A DNA stretch of 64,000 nt from assembly GCF_009696315.1 (NCBI RefSeq), contig NZ_VUMG01000004.1:124001-188000 (forward strand), written 5' to 3'. Shown in pieces: positions 16,659-24,846 of this stretch (the first letter of the stretch is position 1; every line of letters starts with the position of its first letter). The DNA is from Cutibacterium porci. Its GTDB lineage: Bacteria; Actinomycetota; Actinomycetes; Propionibacteriales; Propionibacteriaceae. Position numbers and translations under genes: made by a program. The notes under the pieces are model-generated. The model was given only the letters and a program-made list of their open reading frames with translations, was not told where the DNA came from and did no database searches.

Positions 16659-17896
16659 GACACACCTCCGGCGAAGAAACTTCGAGCGTACTCGACGGAT
16701 TCGACGAGGCGATCCACCTCGTCAGCCGTGGAGTACAAGTATGACGACGCACGAAGAGAGGATTGTATTCCCAGCCTCTCGTGCAAGGGCCTGGCGCAAT
16801 GGTGCCCACCTCGCACCGCCACACCGTGGCCATCCATGATGCTCATGGCGTCGTGCGGATGTACCCCCTTGATGGTGAAGGACACCGTTCCAGTACGGGC
16901 GGTGGCGTCAATCGGTCCCAGGATCCGCACCCCCTTGACGGTCTGGAGTCCCTCAAGCATCCGAGCAGCCAGGTCATGCTCGTGCTCGGCAATGGCTTCT
17001 CTCCCGATGCCGTCTATGTAGTCGGCAGCTACCCCGAGCGCGGCGAGCTGTGCAATTGGCGGGGTGCCGGCCTCGAAACGGTGCGGGGGCTCAGCGTACG
17101 TCGAGCCTTCCATGCGCACGACCTCAATCATTTCGCCACCGCCAAGAAATGGCGGCAACTCAGCGAGCAGATCGTAGCGTCCCCACAGGATGCCAATGCC
17201 GGTGGGACCACACATCTTGTGACCGGTGAAAGCCACCAAGTCAGCGCCCAAGGTCGTCACGTCGACGGGCATTTGGGGCACGGCCTGGGATGCATCGACG
17301 ACCATGACGGCACCCACCGAATGGGCCCACGTAGCGATCTTCTCTATGGGGTTAATCGTGCCCAACACGTTGGAGGCTAATGTCAGCGAAACAACCTTGG
17401 TGTGCTCGTTAATGAGCCCCTCAGCGTCGGCCTTTTCGAGATCGAGAAAACCGTCTTCAGTGATGTCGAACCATCTCAGAGTGGCACCCGTGTGCTGACA
17501 GACGATCTGCCAAGGAACCAGGTTGGAATGGTGCTCCATCACCGAAATGACGACCTCATCTCCTGGCCCGAGACGCTCACCGAGCGTGTGGGCACACAAG
17601 TTGAGGGCCTCCGAAGCGTTCGACAGGGCCACGACTTCCTCCGGACGCGCCGCCCCGATAAAACGCGCTATGCGTTCCCGTCCGCCCTCATACGCTTGGG
17701 TGGACTCCAACCCAAGCCGGTGCATGGCTCGGGCGACATTGGCGTTGTGACGCGCATAGTGCTCGCTCAAAGCGTCAATGACGACTTGAGGTTTCTGAGA
17801 GGTATTAGCCGAGTCGAGGTACGTCAATGGGTATTCCCCCACCCTCGTTGACAAGATGGGGAAATCTTTTCTGATTTTCTCGACGTCGTAATGCAT
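16655..17896 (-). CDS. sufS: Cysteine desulfurase SufS
   Basis: 413 residues, group II PLP-dependent desulfurase that releases sulfur from cysteine for cluster assembly. PLP lysine is Lys227 in FTGHKMCGPTG; PLP-phosphate and ring contacts are in SNASEALNL, VMEHHSNLVPW and DASQAVPQM; the catalytic Cys367 lies in RGGHHCARP, the short-loop group II form. Stop overlaps the sufU start by 4 bases, and the start is 3 bases after the sufC stop. Confidence 0.94.
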   Translation of the reverse strand: MHYDVEKIRKDFPILSTRVGEYPLTYLDSANTSQKPQVVIDALSEHYARHNANVARAMHRLGLESTQAYEGGRERIARFIGAARPEEVVALSNASEALNLCAHTLGERLGPGDEVVISVMEHHSNLVPWQIVCQHTGATLRWFDITEDGFLDLEKADAEGLINEHTKVVSLTLASNVLGTINPIEKIATWAHSVGAVMVVDASQAVPQMPVDVTTLGADLVAFTGHKMCGPTGIGILWGRYDLLAELPPFLGGGEMIEVVRMEGSTYAEPPHRFEAGTPPIAQLAALGVAADYIDGIGREAIAEHEHDLAARMLEGLQTVKGVRILGPIDATARTGTVSFTIKGVHPHDAMSIMDGHGVAVRGGHHCARPLHERLGIQSSLRASSYLYSTADEVDRLVESVEYARSFFAGGVS

Positions 17897-17898
17897 AA

Positions 17899-18660
17899 TC
17901 AGGCGTTGACCTTGGACACGTACTTCTCGTAGCCCTCGGCCTCGAGTTCCTCACCCAACTCCGGACCACCCGTTGCGGCAACGCGGCCATCCACATAGAC
18001 GTGAACCTGAGTGGGCTTCACATAACGCAGGATTCGGGTGTAGTGGGTGATGAGCATCAGACCATGCTCGGGGTCGGTCATGTAGCGGTTGACCGTATTA
18101 GCAACGACCTTGAGGGCGTCAATATCCAAACCAGAGTCGGTCTCGTCAAGGATGGCGAACTTCGGGTGCAGCAGCTCCAACTGAGCCATCTCCGAGCGCT
18201 TCTTCTCGCCACCGGAGAATCCTTCGTTGACGGACCGCTCAGCAAAGTCGGGATCAAGTTCCTGACGGGTCAAGGCCTCGTTGACCTCCTTAACCCAGGT
18301 GCGCAATTTCGGGGCCTGGCCCTCGATAGCAGTGCGGGCGGTGCGCAGAAAGTTAGCGACGGAGACGCCGGGTACCTCAACGGGGTACTGCATCGACAAG
18401 AACAGGCCGGCACGAGCACGCTCGTCGACGGTCATCGCCAGGAGATCTTCACCATCGAGAGTGACGGAACCACCTGTGACGGTGTACTTAGGGTGACCGG
18501 CCAGGGTGTATGCCAGGGTCGACTTACCCGAACCATTCGGGCCCATGATGGCGTGGACTTCCCCGGAATTGATGGTGAGGTCAACTCCCTTAAGGATCTG
18601 TTTGGGACCGGCCTCGGTTTCAACGTCAACGTGGAGGTCATTGATCTGCAGGGTTGCCAT
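17899..18660 (-). CDS. sufC: Fe-S cluster assembly ATPase SufC
   Basis: 253 residues, soluble ABC ATPase of the SufBCD scaffold. Walker A MGPNGSGKST, Q-loop SMQYPVEVPGV, signature FSGGEKKRSEM, Walker B AILDETDSGLD and switch His in LITHYTRIL are all present. The FSGGEKKR and DETDSGLD variants are specific to SufC. Confidence 0.95.
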   Translation of the reverse strand: MATLQINDLHVDVETEAGPKQILKGVDLTINSGEVHAIMGPNGSGKSTLAYTLAGHPKYTVTGGSVTLDGEDLLAMTVDERARAGLFLSMQYPVEVPGVSVANFLRTARTAIEGQAPKLRTWVKEVNEALTRQELDPDFAERSVNEGFSGGEKKRSEMAQLELLHPKFAILDETDSGLDIDALKVVANTVNRYMTDPEHGLMLITHYTRILRYVKPTQVHVYVDGRVAATGGPELGEELEAEGYEKYVSKVNA

Positions 18661-18666
18661 AGTGAT

Positions 18667-18990
18667 TCAGGACTCCTTGGTGATGGGGTTAGCAACGTCG
18701 ACGAGGATGTCGTCGCCGTCAATAGTCACGGGATAGACAGGAAGTGGTTCAGTGGCGGGGAGGCTCCGTGGTTCCCCTGTGCGCAAGTCAAAAAAGGAGC
18801 CATGCATATAGCACTCCAGGCCACAATCAACGACATCTCCGTCGACCATCGGCACCTCTGCATGGGTACACGTAGCTCCGACGGCGAATACCTCACCGGC
18901 GGTGCGCACCAAGACGATGTCGGTGCCGTCAACCTCGAACTCTTGGGGAGAATCCTCCTCGAGGGCTGACAGAGTAGTAACGACGGACAT
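18667..18990 (-). CDS. Rieske-type [2Fe-2S] ferredoxin inside the suf operon
   Basis: 107 residues, soluble small Rieske domain. Cluster ligands Cys41-Thr-His43 and Cys60-Tyr-Met-His63 (CTH and CYMH) have normal spacing, and FDLRTGEP follows as in oxygenase-type Rieske ferredoxins. The ATG overlaps the sufD stop (TGATG), so it is translationally coupled to sufD. Its placement between sufD and sufC is common in actinobacteria. The likely role is electron supply during assembly, but this is not established here. Confidence 0.9.
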   Translation of the reverse strand: MSVVTTLSALEEDSPQEFEVDGTDIVLVRTAGEVFAVGATCTHAEVPMVDGDVVDCGLECYMHGSFFDLRTGEPRSLPATEPLPVYPVTIDGDDILVDVANPITKES

Positions 18991-20198
18991 CAGCCCTCCT
19001 CTACAGCAGTCGAGGAGCCGAGGTTCTCGACGAGTTCGGCCTCGATGCGAGCCACAAGCTCTTCCGAAATTTCGGGCACGCCGATCTTGCGGACAATGTC
19101 GGTAAAGAAACCGTGGACAACGAGGCGGCGCGCCTCAGCCTCCTCAATACCGCGCGCCTGCAGGTAGAACAGCTGTTCGGCGTCGAAACGTCCGGTGGAT
19201 GCGGAGTGTCCAGCTCCACGAATATTGCCAGTCTGGATCTCCAGATTTGGTACCGCGTCGGCACGACAGCCCTCGGTGAGGACGAGATTCTTGTTGGACT
19301 CGTAGGTGTCGATGTCTTGCGCCACGGGACGAATAAGTACGTCACCGATCCACACAGAATGTGCGTCCTTGCCCTGCAAGCAGCCGCGGAAGTCCACGTG
19401 GGATTCGGTACTGGGAGCGTTGTGATCGACGAACAGACGGTGCTCAATGTGCTGGCCGGCATCAGCGAAGTACGCGCCGAGCTGAGTCAGGTTACCACCG
19501 GGGCCAGTGTAGGAAGCTGTCTGACTAATGCGTACCGCCTTGCCACCGAAGCTGGCCTGGGCGGTGCGGACGGTGGCGTCGCGACCGATCTCAAAAGAGA
19601 TCTGAGCACCATGGATAGCAGCGTCATCCCATTCCTGGACGAACAGCACAGTGACCTGCGCACCGTCACCAATACGGAACGTCCAGTTCTCACCCAGGTG
19701 AGCCACGCCACGGTGACGCACAATGAGTGTGGATTCAGCGTGGTTGCCAATTTCGACGACGACATTATGGTGACAGGAAACTTCGTCGTTACGGCCTGTG
19801 ACGGTGACCTCGACTGGAGCCTTGAAGGTAGCTTCGGCTGGTATGACGACGCGGCGATTCACCGCGTGCGGATCTGCCGCGGCCAGGGCCGATAGACGAT
19901 CCTGCGGGGTTTCTGCCAGTTCTTGTAGCTCGCCTGCTGCAAGGTCGGTGACGGTAACGCCGTCTGCCCCCTTGATGTCAACGTCGATGACGCTGGCCTG
20001 CTGGCTCGACTCAGGCGCAACCTCGGACAAAACCGGCTTGAACGTCTTAATTGGGGTGAACCGCCATATCTCTTCGCGCCCAGTGGGCATGGGGTGGTCG
20101 GCGATCTCCCACGATGGGGACGGGTGAAGATGGGATTCGACGTCGTTTTCGATGGCGACGTTGTGGCCCTTGTGGGGCGTGGCGACTGGTGCGCTCAA
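18990..20198 (-). CDS. sufD: Fe-S scaffold subunit SufD
   Basis: 402 residues, SufB/SufD beta-helix family. The N-terminal region has PMPTGREEIWRFTPIK, and the C-terminal half has CLQGKDAHSVWIGDV, NLVLTEGCRADAVPNLEIQTG, HSASTGRFDAEQLFYLQARGI and VVHGFF, all typical of SufD. I place the start at the TTG at 20198, preceded by GAAAGAGAG. Longer frames would run into sufB, and no ATG fits the family N-terminus. Confidence 0.9.
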   Translation of the reverse strand: MSAPVATPHKGHNVAIENDVESHLHPSPSWEIADHPMPTGREEIWRFTPIKTFKPVLSEVAPESSQQASVIDVDIKGADGVTVTDLAAGELQELAETPQDRLSALAAADPHAVNRRVVIPAEATFKAPVEVTVTGRNDEVSCHHNVVVEIGNHAESTLIVRHRGVAHLGENWTFRIGDGAQVTVLFVQEWDDAAIHGAQISFEIGRDATVRTAQASFGGKAVRISQTASYTGPGGNLTQLGAYFADAGQHIEHRLFVDHNAPSTESHVDFRGCLQGKDAHSVWIGDVLIRPVAQDIDTYESNKNLVLTEGCRADAVPNLEIQTGNIRGAGHSASTGRFDAEQLFYLQARGIEEAEARRLVVHGFFTDIVRKIGVPEISEELVARIEAELVENLGSSTAVEEG

Positions 20199-20250
20199 CG
20201 CGGTGTCTCTCTTTCTCGAAAAAGTAGGGGTCGTGGAGGCTCGGGCCGGA

Positions 20251-21699
20251 TCAGCCGACCGCACCCTCCATCTGCAGTTCGATGAGTCGGTTGAGCTCCA
20301 GGGCATATTCCATCGGTAGCTCCTTGGCGATGGGCTCGATGAATCCGCGCACAATCATGGCCATTGCCTCTTCCTCAGTGAGACCACGCTGCATGAGGTA
20401 AAACAGCTGATCCTCACTGACTTTCGAGACTGTGGCCTCATGAGCCATTGACACCTCATCAGTACGAATGTCGTTGTAGGGGTAGGTGTCCGACCTTGAG
20501 ATGTCATCGACAAGGAGGGCGTCACAGCGCACCGCCGACGAGGAGTGATGGGCGTCCTTACCCACGGAAATCAGGCCGCGGTAGGCCGAGCGTCCCCCGC
20601 CCTGGGAGATCGACTTGGAGACGATTGTCGATGAGGTATACGGGGCGTTGTGGATCATCTTGGCGCCGGTGTCCTGATGCTGTCCTTCGGCAGCAAAAGC
20701 GACTGACAGTGCCTCGCCCTTGGCATGAGCGCCCATGAGGTAGCAGGCTGGGTACTTCATGTTCGACTTGGAGCCGATGTTGCCGTCGATCCACTCCATC
20801 GTGCCCCCTTCCTCAACGTAGGCACGCTGAGTGACGAGGTTGTACACGTTGTTCGACCAGTTCTGGATAGTTGTGTATCGGCACCGCGCATTTTTCTTGA
20901 CGACGATCTCGACGACTGCGGCATGCAAGGAATCCGACTTGTAAATCGGGGCGGTGCAGCCCTCGACATAGTGAACGTATGCGCCTTCATCGACGATAAT
21001 CAAGGTCCGCTCAAACTGTCCGAGATTCTCGGTATTCATACGGAAGTAAGCCTGCAGCGGAATGGTGCAGTGAACTCCCTTTGGCACATAGATGAAGGAG
21101 CCGCCCGACCACACCGCCGAGTTGAGGGCCGAGAACTTGTTGTCACCTAGCGGCACAACACTGGCGAAGTGCTCACGGAAAAGCTCAGGCTCCTCCTTGA
21201 GTGCAGTGTCGGTGTCGAGGAAGACGACACCTTGCTTGCCGAGCTCTTCGTTGATCTTGTGATAGACCACCTCAGACTCGTACTGTGCCGCAACTCCGGC
21301 GACCAGACGGTCTTTTTCGGCCTCCGGGATGCCCAAACGGTCGTAGGTGTTCTTAATGTCAGATGGCAGGTCCTCCCACGACGCCGCCTGACGCTCTTGG
21401 GCACGCACGAAGTATTTGATCTGGTCAAAGTCGATCGTGCTGAGGTCGACGCCCCAGGTTGGCATCGGTTTGCGTTGGAAGAGCCTGAGAGCTTTGAGAC
21501 GCATATCAAGCATCCATTGCGGCTCGTGCTTCATCGCCGAGATACCGCGCACGACATCCTCGGATAGTCCGCGCTGGGATGCAGCAGCGTAAGCGTCGGA
21601 ATCATGCCAGCCATATTTGTAACCGCTCAAAGCAGCCAGGTGTTCATCTTGGCTAGCGCCGGCGCCCGGGACGCTCGTAGGGGTGTCAACCTGGGTCAT
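20251..21699 (-). CDS. sufB: Fe-S scaffold subunit SufB
   Basis: 482 residues, main cluster-building subunit of SufBCD. Conserved stretches: [13 protein letters not shown] near the N-terminus, [39 protein letters not shown] with the conserved Cys, and [20 protein letters not shown]. The ATG at 21699 overlaps the sufR stop and follows AAAGGACCATTC; the longer frame from 21789 lies inside sufR. 52 bases separate it from sufD. Confidence 0.94.
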   Translation of the reverse strand: MTQVDTPTSVPGAGASQDEHLAALSGYKYGWHDSDAYAAASQRGLSEDVVRGISAMKHEPQWMLDMRLKALRLFQRKPMPTWGVDLSTIDFDQIKYFVRAQERQAASWEDLPSDIKNTYDRLGIPEAEKDRLVAGVAAQYESEVVYHKINEELGKQGVVFLDTDTALKEEPELFREHFASVVPLGDNKFSALNSAVWSGGSFIYVPKGVHCTIPLQAYFRMNTENLGQFERTLIIVDEGAYVHYVEGCTAPIYKSDSLHAAVVEIVVKKNARCRYTTIQNWSNNVYNLVTQRAYVEEGGTMEWIDGNIGSKSNMKYPACYLMGAHAKGEALSVAFAAEGQHQDTGAKMIHNAPYTSSTIVSKSISQGGGRSAYRGLISVGKDAHHSSSAVRCDALLVDDISRSDTYPYNDIRTDEVSMAHEATVSKVSEDQLFYLMQRGLTEEEAMAMIVRGFIEPIAKELPMEYALELNRLIELQMEGAVG

Positions 21700-22460
21700 G
21701 AATGGTCCTTTCGGATGGATGGACGCTGGGACGGCTCGGAAAGTGCCCGGCGGGTGATTTCGACGTCGACGGGAACATGGGTGGTGCATACCCCATCGCC
21801 GTGTGCGATCGTCGCCAACCGCTGGACGTGGGACCCGAGGAGTTCAGAAAACAGCTGAGTCTCAACCTCGCATAGCTGCGGGAAGACCTTAGCCACTTCG
21901 GCGACGGGGCAATTGTGTTGGCAAATCTGCTGCCCGGCACCGGCAGGTTGGATAGTGGCGACGTATCCGTCAGCCGACAGGGCCTCAGCGAGCAACTGGG
22001 CTGGGACGTCGTCGGGGTGCATCTGACGCAGCGCGCGGTAACGCAACTCGATGTCGTCGACTCGCGCCTTAGCTACTGCGTCAAGGGCGGACGGGCCCGC
22101 CGCGTCAGCAAGCTGCCGGAGGGCCGATATCGCAAGATCGTCGTAGGCGGTGTAATAGTCAGCCCGCCCGTGATCGGTCAAGAAAAACACCCGGGACGGG
22201 CGACCCCTTCCGCGAGCACCAAAGACTTTCTTTTCACGGGAATCCACCAGGCCCTGACTCACCAGGGTACTGAGATGACGACGTACTGCTGCTGCTGTCA
22301 AGCCGAGACGATCAGCTAGTTCACCGGCCGTCGACGGGCCATTGTGCAGGATGGACGACATCACACGATCCCTCGTGGACCTGTCCGTAGCTTCCTGCTT
22401 GTGCTCGCCGACGACGTCGAGACCTGTAGCGGCCACCTCGGTGTCGGTCGAATTTTTCAC
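21696..22460 (-). CDS. sufR: SufR-type Fe-S-sensing transcriptional repressor
   Basis: 254 residues from a GTG. N-terminal winged helix (about 32-80: [37 protein letters not shown]) and a C-terminal cluster-binding region with [11 protein letters not shown], a Cys about 13 residues later in QLCEVE, and a further DGVCTTH. That pattern is the SufR Cys set holding an Fe-S cluster. SufR represses suf operons when clusters are plentiful. As first gene it overlaps sufB by ATGA. A partial second copy of its 5' end lies at 24211-24374. Confidence 0.88.
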   Translation of the reverse strand: MKNSTDTEVAATGLDVVGEHKQEATDRSTRDRVMSSILHNGPSTAGELADRLGLTAAAVRRHLSTLVSQGLVDSREKKVFGARGRGRPSRVFFLTDHGRADYYTAYDDLAISALRQLADAAGPSALDAVAKARVDDIELRYRALRQMHPDDVPAQLLAEALSADGYVATIQPAGAGQQICQHNCPVAEVAKVFPQLCEVETQLFSELLGSHVQRLATIAHGDGVCTTHVPVDVEITRRALSEPSQRPSIRKDHS

Positions 22461-22501
22461 AACACCATTGTTACCTAAACCGACTCCGATGCAAATTAGG
22501 T
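22460..22501. promoter_or_regulatory. Candidate SufR operator region upstream of sufR
   Basis: CAAC-ACCATT-GTTA (22460-22473) is one mismatch from the CAAC-N6-GTTG element described for cyanobacterial SufR, and it overlaps the sufR start. A second inverted pair, ACCTAA (22473-22478) and TTAGGT (22496-22501), spans the probable promoter. Binding by SufR is inferred, not shown. Confidence 0.4.
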
Positions 22502-22828
22502 CATCCTATGTCGGTGGCAGCCCACCGATGGGCACCCCGAGCAACACAACGAGGCCGAGACCATGCGTGGCTCGGCCTCACTGATGCAAAGCCGGACCAC
22601 CTGCACAGCCTCATGCCCTTTGACCGAATCAACATTCGAGGTGGTGAGTTTCTCCGCCCGCGACATGACGCTGGTGTCCTGACATGCGGAGCAGACGAGG
22701 TCACCTTGATACGACGAGGTCACCTTGATACTCGGAGAAGGAGAGACCTCGCCCCGAGAGTCGCCACATCCAAACAGGCCGACGAGACTAACCATCAGAA
22801 CTGGCAGCACAGCAAGTCTTCTCACCAC
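22496..22828 (-). pseudogene. Decayed paralogue of the small lipoprotein
   Basis: From a GTG pair at 22828/22825 the frame encodes a lipoprotein signal (LVGLFGC lipobox) and a short protein sharing AEKLTTSN---VKGHEA with the lipoprotein at 24375-24815 (AQELTTSN---IKGHKA). The rest does not match: the C-terminal half is lost, and the middle contains a perfect 19-bp tandem duplication that cannot preserve frame. It reads through to a stop at 22496, overlapping the sufR promoter. A shortened but expressed protein cannot be excluded. Confidence 0.6.
22694..22731. repeat. 19-bp perfect tandem duplication
   Basis: GACGAGGTCACCTTGATAC occurs twice without a gap (22694-22712 and 22713-22731) inside the decayed lipoprotein gene. 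Nineteen is not a multiple of three, so it changes the reading frame. It looks like a recent replication slippage. Confidence 0.9.
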
Positions 22829-22868
22829 GTCACCGACTTCTTCCACGCGCGAAGGCCACTCAACTGGG

Positions 22869-23849
22869 TCACGTAATAAGTACACCGATATTGCGTGCCT
22901 GCCTTTTTCTCCCATGACCTGTGACGACGCCAGCATAAATCATCTTGCCAGATCCATTGTTGCAATACACTGACCCTCCAGAATCACCACCCCTGAAGCC
23001 ATTACATCCATGCGTATTGATACGATCTTCATTCTTCGCAAGTTTTGTGACATGACCAGTCCTTACATTATTTCCCATACGTCGCCTGGACCACAAAACA
23101 ACAGATCTGTGCGGCCGTCCTTCTGGACGCACACAACTGGCGGTCACCTGTCAAGGACCCACAATTCGCCCCTGCACCGCGATGCCGAGACGAGGATGAC
23201 TATCCGGAATTGTAGACGTCAGCAGAATAAGATTTTTCTGACAGCATCTTCCAATCACCTTAAATAGCTGCGTTTCCTGGATGCGACGTGGTGTATTTGT
23301 TACCAACAGCTTCACCCTGCGGCGTATAGTGTGTTCCGCCTGAACAGGCCCCGCAGTGAGCATGACATAGTGGCCGTTGTAACGGGCTCGCGGCCCCAAC
23401 GAGCACATGAATCCCTTGGCCCTGATATCTGCACCGGAAGTGATTTGAGTCGACTTCAAGTCCAACGACGAAAGCTCCACCTCAACGACATAGATGGGAG
23501 GGATGCTTCCGTTGGACCGCCCCAGCCAATCACACACTCGAAGGGCCTTGATGTAAATCCTCAAGCCCGATTAATCACGATAAAACTCGCCCCCACCCCA
23601 TACGTCGCGATGCCGATCAAAAACGCTCGTCAATTTATCACTGGCATCATTGGCTTGTCTGAAAGGAGAGCCATCAAAAGAATACAGACCGAGGACTCTC
23701 ACAGATCGCACGGACCGGCTCCCCCTCTTCCGGTGCCGCTTGGGACGCCCCTGCCTGAAATACAACAGCAGAGAATCCCCACAAGACCCAAAGACGACCA
23801 TGAATTGTTGTTCATAGCCATCACCATTCTCTGAACGAGGTAACAGCAC
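22869..23849 (-). pseudogene. Decayed copy of the secreted S1 serine protease
   Basis: Read right to left, several frames keep pieces of the protease at 24847-26086: LYSFDGSP and HRDVWGGGEFYRD (propeptide), SGADIRAKGFMCSLGP---YVMLTAG (before the catalytic His), CSGGTHYTPQGEAVGNKYTTSHPGN, GDWKMLSEKSYS, and HGCNGFRGGDSGGSVY (around the catalytic Ser). The AGHC codons have lost a base, destroying the active-site His and shifting the frame; a TAA replaces the Tyr before GDW; GDSGGP has become GDSGGS. Several independent lesions mean a dead gene. The signal peptide is no longer recognisable. Confidence 0.75.
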
Positions 23850-24210
23850 TAGCAGACGTAGGTGTCATCGATGACAAAAGGGCGTCGTTATCCTTTTCCC
23901 GAAATTAAATGCCGCAACACCAGAACACCCACTCGGTCAAGCCTGCGACAACACTCACATAAAGTCCCCGCGTGGCAAGAATCCGTACCTCACACATTTT
24001 CCCCGAGAAGTGAGTGTCGGCCACGATGGGGTGTGACCGCCAAGGACATGTCAATGGCTGCCCGATGAAGGCCCGTCTGCGACAGGTCCCAGGTCGCGCC
24101 AGCGCCACGGTCGCGGTCATCGACCGACGTCACACCAAGGCCTACACGATGCCCGCAAGGTCCTCCAGCAGGTGTGGGCAGTCTCGGGGGGATTGTGTGG
24201 CACATATCCG
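23850..24210. other. Unassigned spacer between the duplicated units
   Basis: No supported gene. This stretch lies between the remnant N-terminus of the left protease copy and the sufR fragment, and it matches neither unit by eye. Open frames occur on both strands (for example 24014-24304 plus and 23905-24120 minus), but none has a recognisable product or a good ribosome site. It may be foreign sequence or the scrambled junction of the duplication. Confidence 0.5.
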
Positions 24211-24374
24211 GCCGGCCGCGGTAAGACCGAGAAGATCAGCCAAGTCGCTTGCCGTCGACGGGCCGTTGTGCAGGATGGACGACCTCACGCGATCCCTCGT
24301 GTAGCTGTCACCACTGGCCTGCTGGTGTCCGCCGACGACATCGCGATCCGCGACTGTCAGGTGGCTCTCGGTCG
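24211..24374 (-). pseudogene. Truncated duplicate of the sufR 5' end
   Basis: Encodes DRDVVGGHQQASGDSYTRD followed by [27 protein letters not shown], clearly homologous to SufR residues about 14-58. Similarity stops abruptly at about 24211, in the middle of the recognition helix, and the frame then reads unrelated sequence to a stop near 24142. Without the rest of the HTH and the cluster-binding Cys it cannot act as SufR. It lies directly after the lipoprotein gene, as sufR does in the left unit. Confidence 0.75.
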
Positions 24375-24815
24375 TCAGCTCAAGTTCTCTCCGCACTCCA
24401 CGATCCGATGCCACCACACCTGTCCATCGTCAGTCAGTATGTACACCTTGCCTGGCGCGACGTGGCAGTCCGCTTCAGTGGGAACGGGTGTGTCGCCCAG
24501 GATTCCGGACTTGCGGATCTCACGCATATCGGCGTCACTGTAAGGGCCTTGTGGCACGACTTCCTCCGCTTGACCTGACGGTTTTACCCAGCACACCCAG
24601 GCCTTGTGTCCCTTGATGTGGGCAAGATTGGATGTGGTCAGTTCTTGAGCGCGGTCAAGCTGATCTCGGTCTCGGCACATAGCCAGTGCCGCTGATGATG
24701 TCGTCGCGACGGGTGGTGAGGCCTGGTCGTCGGGCTTCGGGGTCGAGGTGCACGCTGTAACCATCAGTACCATCGCGACGATGGCACCCCACCATGCCGA
24801 GCTTCTCCTTACCAT
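24375..24815 (-). CDS. Small secreted lipoprotein of unknown function
   Basis: 146 residues with a clear lipoprotein signal: basic MVRRSS, hydrophobic WGAIVAMVLMV and lipobox VTAC (Cys22). The mature part has a Pro/Ser/Thr-rich stretch, then CRDRDQLDRAQELTTSNLAHIKGHKAWVCWV and DCHVAPGKVYILTDDGQVWWHRIVECGENLS; four Cys could form two disulfides. No family recognised. It starts 32 bases after the protease stop, so protease and lipoprotein were probably one transcript, suggesting a functional link such as inhibitor, foldase or anchor. The paralogue at 22496-22828 is decayed. Confidence 0.65.
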   Translation of the reverse strand: MVRRSSAWWGAIVAMVLMVTACTSTPKPDDQASPPVATTSSAALAMCRDRDQLDRAQELTTSNLAHIKGHKAWVCWVKPSGQAEEVVPQGPYSDADMREIRKSGILGDTPVPTEADCHVAPGKVYILTDDGQVWWHRIVECGENLS

Positions 24816-24846
24816 CCGACTGAGCTTTTCCACGCGCGAACTCCAC

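Noticed and set aside
16763-17851. Plus-strand frames opposite sufS
   Set aside because: Antisense to a gene with intact PLP and Cys motifs; no family similarity of their own.
18001-19895. Long plus-strand frames opposite sufC, the Rieske gene and sufD
   Set aside because: They mirror strongly conserved suf genes; sequence is explained by the complement of those codons.
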